Below are positions 57,038 to 64,000 of a stretch of 64,000 nt of DNA, in pieces. Made by a program: the position numbers and the translations under genes. Source of the stretch: Mytilus trossulus (lineage: Eukaryota > Mollusca > Bivalvia > Mytilida > Mytilidae); assembly GCF_036588685.1 (NCBI RefSeq), contig NC_086374.1:90390059-90454058 (forward strand), given 5' to 3'. Each line of letters begins with the position of its first letter. Position 1 is the stretch's first letter. Below the pieces are notes generated by a model. It ran no database searches and was not told where the DNA came from. It worked only from the letters and a program-made list of their open reading frames with translations.

Positions 57038-60000
57038 TCAGTCCTCCTCTTCTGGTGCTAATCCACCAAAAACTTCTGTCGGTACATGTTGCACTTGTAC
57101 TTCTGTAATTAAAAAAAATAGTAGAAGCCTTTATTTTACATGTATTTTATAAATAAGACTTTGTCAAATTCATGTTCTTAGATTAAAAATGAATTTTCTA
57201 ATGTCTCTTATCTAAACCTATATGGTAAAATGTATGCGTGTTTTCAAACTATGATTATAGCAATCACTCAAAAATTCATAATTTATATTAAAAAATATGT
57301 ACAGAAAGTTGTAATTCTGCTTCAAAAGTAAAGACAAAAAAAAGCTCATAGGGGTACCCAACACTTAGACTAAAATAGATTTTTTAGTTAAATTTTCAAA
57401 CAAAATTGAACAAAATAAAAACTTTGACCTGTTTTAACTACACATTACACAGAAATCTTTTCAGTTTTTAACCAAAACAAAATTTCAATCATTGAGGAGT
57501 TTGATTTCTCTTTTATGAATAATATGTGATTAAATGTTCAGCTTATTTTTACTTTTAGCACCCTTATGTTTTCTAAAGAACCTTAAATCTCTTCAGGTGT
57601 TTTTAGAAGATAATTGGTATGAAGTTGTGTACAATAATAGTCTACCTTCAACGTTCTCATCCTCATCACTTGAGAAATCAGAATCAATGTTGATTTCATC
57701 AGGATTTGTTGTTTTAGTCATCTCTCCTAACTCTTCATCTGTAGTATTACTCCTATAAATAATACACAAAAATGTTTTCGATTAATTGTGTTAATATCTA
57801 TTCAAAAATTAACAAACAGGATTTCTCTTGTTATATTTTAGTTGTTATTGGTTTAAACTAACTTTAATTTAACATTGTACTAGTACATGTATAACATCAG
57901 AACAGGAATTTACATTCATTAATATGAAGTGCATAATGTCTCTATCAGAGTTCTAAATAGGGGAAAAAACTGAAAATCACCAAAAAATTCAATAGGAAAG
58001 TCCATAATCACATGTCAAATCAAATGACAAAAACACATCAAACAAATGGACGACAACTGTCATACAGAAAAAACATACTAATCTGGTTTTCATATACAAA
58101 TCCCTAAGTACAATATTTATACCTGACAAATAGAATATTTTTATCTGGTTTGGGTTGATCACGTAAGGATTCCTCTGCCAATTGTTTAGCTTTCTCTTCT
58201 AATCTCTTCATGTCATCTGTTGATTCTATAAATAGAAAAACACATGTCAATATCTGAATACCCATTGTATCGTCTGTCTATCATGGTTAAGTACTAAGGA
58301 TGAAGCATCCTCTATGAGATACAAATTTTCCTTGATTTTGTGGGCAAATTTAGTTTTCTATGTTGTGTTTAGTGTACTGTTGGTTTCTTTACTTTTAGCC
58401 ATGCCATTGTCAGTCTATAATTCAGACGTGGGGTCAATTACATTGGAATGTAATTAATTAAATTACACATTACATTGCAAAAATGATCAATTACATCAAT
58501 TACACATTACACTGTTTTTGAAATGTAATTAATTAAATTACAATTACTTTACTAAAGTAATTAATTAAATTACACATTACATTTTGTTATGGTATTTTTT
58601 AACAATATTATACATGTATAAAATATTCATGTAAGCATAGTTTAAGCATTGCATTTGATAATCATTAGTTATTTTAATGTTTTGTCATTTAGTCTGAATC
58701 TCTCTGGTCTGAACACTTTGACATCAATTCTAAATAGCTTTTTTTAATGCGGCAGATATTACTTGATCAGAACATGGAAGCTCTATGATCAGAAGATCAT
58801 CATATTGAAAGGAGGGGGAATTCGTTCCTATTAACTTGACAATACATCAAGGGGTATTTTGACATCTCAGAAATGAGGTCATTTAAATCAAACATAATAT
58901 AAATAAAGATATTATACATAAATCATAAATATTTTTTTTTTACATTAAAAATATCAAAAAGTGTGCTTGTCACAATATTGAAAATAAATTTTAGTACAAA
59001 TAATGTATGTATAATGTCTAAATATTAGCAATATTTAAATTTGCTAATTAGATAAAAATACATGAAACAGTGGCATTGCCCCTTGACATTTTAATCTGAT
59101 TAATTGCTGTTTGTTAATTTTGTTTTTACAGCTGTTAATTTTTATTTCTACAATCCTTTTTGTGTATACTAATTTGACAAAATGATTGTGTGCAGTGATT
59201 TTAAGTTTTAAATGAACTGTCTAAGAAAGATTTTTCACAGTGACACTTTTTATTTGGTTTTTGTTTAACAGGATGATTAATTACTTATCAATCTTTTTAG
59301 TTAAAAAGATCTTTCTTAAGAAATGGACACTCGTATATGATTCTCACATTTTTTTAAAATTTATAATAATTATTAAAACAAAACATCTGTAGGTCAAATA
59401 AATATTATTATATACATTGTAACTTCAGTATAAATTACAGACTTCATATATATATATATATGTATTAAAAAAGTATGTGATATCAATATTTGAAAAACAA
59501 GTATTATTTCACAATTTCTTTTATTAAACACAAATTCTTATCTTTAACACCATAAAAGTATATGTAATTCAAATGTAATTCAAAAGTAATTGAGCATTAC
59601 ATGCTTTTTTCAATGTAATTAATTAAATTACCATTATATGTAATTGAAAAAATGCTCAATTACACATTACATTCAATTACATTGAAAATTGTAATGCATT
59701 ACACTTAATTACCATTACATTTTCAATTACCCCAATATAGACTCTATATTATAAGTTTGAATATCCCTTTGATATCTTTAAACTCTCTTATAAATGTTCA
59801 ATTAAATACAAAATTTATATAATCTTGTATGCCGACTTTGGCAAAGCCATGAAATCACATATCCTTGAAAGTGCATGTTTTGATTTTAATTAAAAAAGTT
59901 AACCTGGATTATCTCCCTTGGCCCCTGCTGCAGCAGCTAACATCTGTGACGACATGAAGTTCACCTAAAAAAATCATAGAATTGTTATACAGATCATCTT

Positions 60001-63000
60001 TTAAACAATAAGTTAACAAGAACATGCAACACAAGAAAATCATATTTAATTACACTGTAATTAAGTTAACACAACAAATTGTATTCAATTACACTGTAAT
60101 AAAGTTAACACAAAAAAATCATATTTAATTACACTGTAATAAAGTTAACACAACAAATTATATTCAATTACACTGTAATAAAGTTATCACAAAAAATCAT
60201 ATTTGATTACACTGTATTAAATAAAGTTAAAACAACAACAAAGAACCTTATTAACCACTGCATCTTGGGTAGTTTATGACAATGTCTCTTCCACAAAGTC
60301 TGCATGTTCAACTTTGTGAAAAAGACTAACCATGATCGATTTTGTATGCTGATAATCCTTTAGATTAAGTTTTAATACAAGGATGAAAATGTGGTCAAGG
60401 ACAACAGACATATGACAGACACAAGTTTTGTATTATAACACATTTTTACACTAGATTTGAAGCATCAAGGTCTTCTACCTCCAAAAAGCCTAATACATAT
60501 AGTTGTAATTTGTCTTGCATTCTGCGACTTTTATTGCAGACAAGACAAAAAGATTTGTTGGCCTTTCAAGAAATGGATATTGTGACACTAACATGTGTAT
60601 TATACCTAGCTTGTACACTTCTCTTTACACTTAATATTTCCCTGACTTTATCTAACCTGTCTATTACACATATACCTGTCTATTACACAAATCACTCATC
60701 TGTCTATTACACACATCACTCACCTGTGTATTATACATAGCTTGTACACTTCTCTTTATACGCAACATTTCCCTGACTGTATCTAACCTGTCTATTACAC
60801 ATATACCTGTCTATTACACACATCACTCACCTGTGTATTATACATAGCTTGTACACTTCTCTTTATATGTAATATTTCCCTGACCGTATCTAACCTGTCT
60901 ATATCACATACACCTGTCTATTACACACATCACTCACCTGTGTATTATACATAGCTTGTATACTTCTCTTTATACGCAACATTTCCCTGACCGTATCTTC
61001 ATTACCATGTTTAATCTCAAACTCTTTCCACACTTGCCAGAAGTTAGGAGCTACCTACGAAATACATAATTATGAATTAACAATATGAAATATCACATAT
61101 AAGAATAAATTGAAATAGCAAAATAAGTGATAGAACTACTATTTTTTTTTGGTCTTTTTGTTAGTAAATTTTTGTACTTTAGGTGTACAGCAGAAAAATA
61201 TCATGTCTCATTTAAAACCAACATTGAAAATTAAAAGTTATAAACATATTCATTTTTGGTTGTTGTAAAAAGCTTCATTTACTTAGAATAAAAAGTTCTA
61301 GCGCTATTATAGTACTTACTCTAGGATCACAGATTTGTGATGCATGAGAATAGATAGCTCTAGCTCTGTCAATCTCCCCTAACTTCCTCTCCAAATCAGC
61401 AAATCTTATACACATCTCTCTGTAAACAGTAAATATAAAGTATATACATGTGTAATACCATATTGCACTTCATACTGTCTATGAGAACAATATTTAATTT
61501 AAAGGTGTACAAATTTACTATGCTTTAACAATCAAAGTTACCACTCTTGAATAATTTAAATAGATAGGCTTTACTAATATTAAGTACATGATGTACAAGT
61601 AAATATATATTTTACGCTTTACTAATGTTAAGTTCATGATGTACAAGTAATTATATATTTTACGCTTTACTAATGTTAAGAACATGATGTACAAGTAAAT
61701 ATATATTTTACGCTTTACTAATGTTAAGTTCATGATGTACAAGTAATTATATATTTTACGCTTTACTAATGTTAAGAACATGATGTACAAGTAAATATAT
61801 ATTTTACGCTTTACTAATGTTAAGAACATGATGTACAAGTAAATATATATTTTACGCTTTACTAATGTTAAGTACATGATGTACAAGTAAATATATATTT
61901 TACGCTTTACTAATGTTAAGAACATGATGTACAAGTAAATATATATTTTACGCTTTACTAATGTTAAGAACATGATGTACAAGTAAATATATATTTTACG
62001 CTTTACTAATGTTAAGTACATGATGTACAAGTAAATATATATTTTACGCTTTACTAATGTTAAGTTCATGATGTACAAGTAATTATATATTTTACGCTTT
62101 ACTAATGTTAAGTTCATGATGTACAAGTAAATATATATTTTACGCTTTACTAATGTTAAGTTCATGATGTACAAGTAAATATATATTTTACGCTTTACTA
62201 ATGTTAAGAACATGATGTACAAGTAAATATATATTTTACGCTTTACTAATGTTAAGTTCATGATGTACAAGTAAATATATATTTTACGCTTTACTAATGT
62301 TAAGTACATGATGTACAAGTAAATATATATTTTACACTTTACTAATGTTAAGTACATGATGTACAAGTAAATATATATTTTACGCTTTACTAATGTTAAG
62401 TACATGATGTACAAGTAAATATATATTTTACACTTTACTAATGTTTTAAAGTACATGATGTACAAGTAAATATATAAATATATAAGTCATATTCTTCCTG
62501 TTGAAGAGTTTGTAATATAGACATGTTACTCACCGGGCTTGTTCATCAGGTAAAACTTCCAAAGCTTTTTCATAAATAGGTCGTGTATATGTCACACCAT
62601 AAATCTCAGCTGCTCTTTTTATATACACATTAAACATCTATAAATAGAAATGTTATCATGTTTTTAAGGTAATGGTATATATTCTGCATAGTAAAAGTTT
62701 TAAATCATTAAATCATTAAAATGTCAAGTTATCTTGCTATTTAAGACTTTCTCATTCAAACAGCCATGGATGTAAAAAATTTAAATCAAAACATAGCGAT
62801 TATACAAGGATAAGGCTATGGTATAACAAAATTTATTGCAAATGCAAATTCTAAGAACAAATTTTAATCCTTATCATGCTTGGGAGGAAAAACATGGCTT
62901 TCGGTCTTAGAACTTTACACAGTACTGTGGATCCATTATTATTCGTTGGACACCAATTTTCATGGATTTCGTGACAACAGGTGAACCACGAAATTAAATG

Positions 63001-63505
63001 TTCAACAAACACCAAATTTTCCATAGGCTTGTATGCAGATTTTGGCAAAACCACGAAATTAAATATCCACGAACATGTAAATTTTTCTCAATGCACGAAA
63101 ATTGGTACCAACGAAAATAAATGAATTCACAGTAATAAAGTACAAAACTTGTGCTTCAAATACCAAATCCAGTATTTTGATTGGTTGATTTCGGAGTATG
63201 TAAGATAATCATGTGTACAAGGTTGAGAGGGGATGAAGAAAAGGTTAAGGACTTCTCATATGCTTTCATTGTTCTTACATTGTAGTTTGAAGTCTATACA
63301 TGTACCCTAGATCAACCATGGTTAAACAAAGTATGACATTTTATCATCTCTTGCAAAAACTAAATTGATGAGTAAAAATCTTTTTATTGTGTTACCTCAT
63401 ATCTTTCTTCTGGGAGTACAGCTTTTGTAGCTCTGTCATACACAGCCATGGCATGTCTGGCTAATCCATGCTCCTCTTCTAGCTTGGCATATAATAAAAA
63501 GATAG
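57038..63505 (-). CDS. XAB2: XAB2/SYF1 splicing factor, last eight coding exons (partial)
   Basis: XPA-binding protein 2 (yeast Syf1), a protein of HAT helical repeats in the Prp19-associated spliceosome complex, also linked to transcription-coupled repair. Exons in gene order: 63396-63505, 62534-62637, 61320-61419, 60938-61054, 59904-59964, 58123-58225, 57646-57752, 57038-57102. All joins keep the frame and give 254 residues plus two leading bases. Landmarks: [89 protein letters not shown], then the acidic C-terminal part ([11 protein letters not shown]) and a final GGLAPEEED. These match the human C-terminal third closely in order. The donor after DNP (GTTAAC) is weaker than the others. The 5' part of the gene is beyond the right edge of the window. 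Confidence 0.95.
58437..59745. mobile_element. 1.3-kb hAT-like insertion in XAB2 intron
   Basis: Both ends are built of GGGGT(C)AATTAC and repeated GTAATTAATTAAATTACA-type sequence in inverted orientation; the interior is AT-rich with no transposase frame. The flanks TCTATAAT and TCTATATT agree in 7 of 8 bases, fitting a hAT target duplication. It splits a retroelement tail fragment: ATGCCATTGTCAG lies to the left, and GTTTGAATATCCCTTTGATA continues to the right. Confidence 0.6.
60042..60232 (+). repeat. About 38-bp tandem repeat, five units
   Basis: Unit of the type AATTACACTGTAATAAAGTT followed by AACACAA and an A/T-rich linker. Alternate units share linker variants (ATCATATTT versus AATTATATTC), so the true unit may be a dimer. 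Intronic in XAB2. Confidence 0.8.
60594..60938 (-). repeat. Tandem copies of an exon end with its splice donor (XAB2 intron)
   Basis: On the minus strand, the last part of the exon 60938-61054 (from GATACGGTCAGGGAAAT to TATAATACACAG) and its donor GTGAGTG, plus about 45 bp of intron, is repeated three more times downstream (about 60833-60938, 60725-60832, 60594-60724). Two of the extra copies keep the intact CAG/GTGAGTG donor at their start; the outermost is more diverged (TATAATACACATGTTAG). Confidence 0.85.
61566..62480. repeat. 48-bp minisatellite in XAB2 intron, about 19 units
   Basis: Unit of 48 bp with ACGCTTTACTAATGTTAAG, (T/A)(A/T)CATGATGTACAAGTAA and TTATATATTTT or AATATATATTTT. Each unit holds the palindrome-like GTACATGATGTAC. 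The units are nearly identical. Because 48 is a multiple of 3, the minus strand has a long open frame with a 16-residue period; it lies between two proven exons and is not a gene. Confidence 0.9.
62923..63134. mobile_element. 212-bp palindromic MITE, second copy
   Basis: TA then CTGTGGATCCATTATTATTC at the left; AATTCACAG then TA at the right, with an AAAATTGGTACCAACGAAAA motif near the right end. It has the same length and layout as 16218-16429. It lies in the XAB2 intron between exons 63396-63505 and 62534-62637. A fragment with the interior motif TGTATGCCGACTTTGGCAAA lies at about 59828-59875. Confidence 0.8.
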
Positions 63506-64000
63506 CTACAACAGGAAAGAAAAAGAAATAATCAATTGTGAAGACAGCATAACATAAATAATGAGAATTTTTAAGGCTGTGTCTTAAATTTTTGCATAAA
63601 TGCCATGCACATTTAAATGCAAAAAATGCACTTACGACAAATTCACCATCACTATACATGGGATTATTAATCTTGTGTAATTGGGAATTATAAATTCAGC
63701 TTCAATATGGCCTAAATGTTTAATGTCAATATATGTCAATAAAAGTCTATACAAAAACAATCCAATATATGGTGTGATATTTTTATACACATCTGTATAC
63801 TACTATATGTTCATATTTCTGTACAACATAAACTATTCTTCCTTTAACAAATTTTCTTGCATAAAGTCAATTCTAATGCAACATAGTTTGTAATATTCAC
63901 TTTGATTGGTTAATGTCACTAGTTTTCATGGCATCAATTCAGAATTGATGTTATGAAAATGTACATGCAAGCGCACATGACTAATGACATATTTTAAATA
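63506..64000 (-). other. XAB2 upstream intron (partial)
   Basis: Upstream of the first XAB2 exon visible here. The acceptor GTTGTAG lies at 63506 and onward. I see no further XAB2 exon before the window ends. Confidence 0.6.

Noticed and set aside
61518-62465. 315-codon open frame on the minus strand with a 16-residue repeat
   Set aside because: It is the 48-bp minisatellite read in frame. It sits in an intron between two solid XAB2 exons, and has no non-repeat coding sequence at either end.

Overview
This window is eukaryotic nuclear DNA from an animal. It is AT-rich, with spliced genes that use GT-AG introns, long repeat-filled introns and many short non-autonomous transposons. Several dispersed repeats are, as I remember them, typical of marine bivalves and in particular of Mytilus-type mussels: the element running from 'TAGCTCACCTGG' to 'GAGCCTCTAG', and the family containing 'AAGAAGATGTGGTATGATTG'. 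The species call is therefore an inference from repeat content plus a cluster of RING/B-box genes of the kind expanded in bivalves. I could not run a database search.

Layout. At the left is the 5' end of a NUP214 gene on the minus strand (exon 2 at 512-638, exon 1 at 5438-5476). It is divergent from a complete coding region for a NEK6/NEK7-type mitotic kinase on the plus strand (8 coding exons, 7386-16063, 350 residues with a glutamine-rich tail). The intergenic space between them holds a 601-bp element flanked by TTAA. From 16 to 23 kb lie the probable kinase 3' UTR, a tandem repeat of about 160 bp and retroelement remnants.

From 23 to 53 kb there are six intronless tripartite-motif (RING, two B-boxes, coiled coil) genes, all on the minus strand: 23173-24420, 32071-33324, 34271-35875, 38846-40201, 41936-43915 and 50478-52805. 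The first four end soon after the coiled coil. The last two continue into a C-terminal beta-propeller resembling NHL repeats. All six share a helix-like linker between the RING and the first B-box. They are probably RING-type ubiquitin ligases arising from local duplication. A role in innate immunity is inferred from the family only.

The gap between the first and second of these genes (24.4-32 kb) is a repeat hub: a cluster of TTCCTACTA-type motifs, a 1,526-bp inverted-repeat element whose whole body is a quasi-palindromic ACAAAA/TTTTGT array, a 19-bp minisatellite, a 1.3-kb bivalve element with two internal modules, and a broken reverse-transcriptase fragment. Other mobile DNA includes a 936-bp hAT-like element with a perfect 8-bp target duplication at 48892-49827 and a decayed reverse-transcriptase gene at 47.4-47.95 kb.

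At the right is the 3' part of XAB2/SYF1, a spliceosome and DNA-repair factor, on the minus strand: eight exons from 63505 down to 57038, with the 5' part beyond the window. Its introns hold a 1.3-kb hAT-like insertion, a 48-bp minisatellite and a short tandem array that has copied the 3' end of an exon with its splice donor three times. A matching oddity occurs in the kinase gene, where the splice acceptor and start of the last exon are duplicated in tandem.
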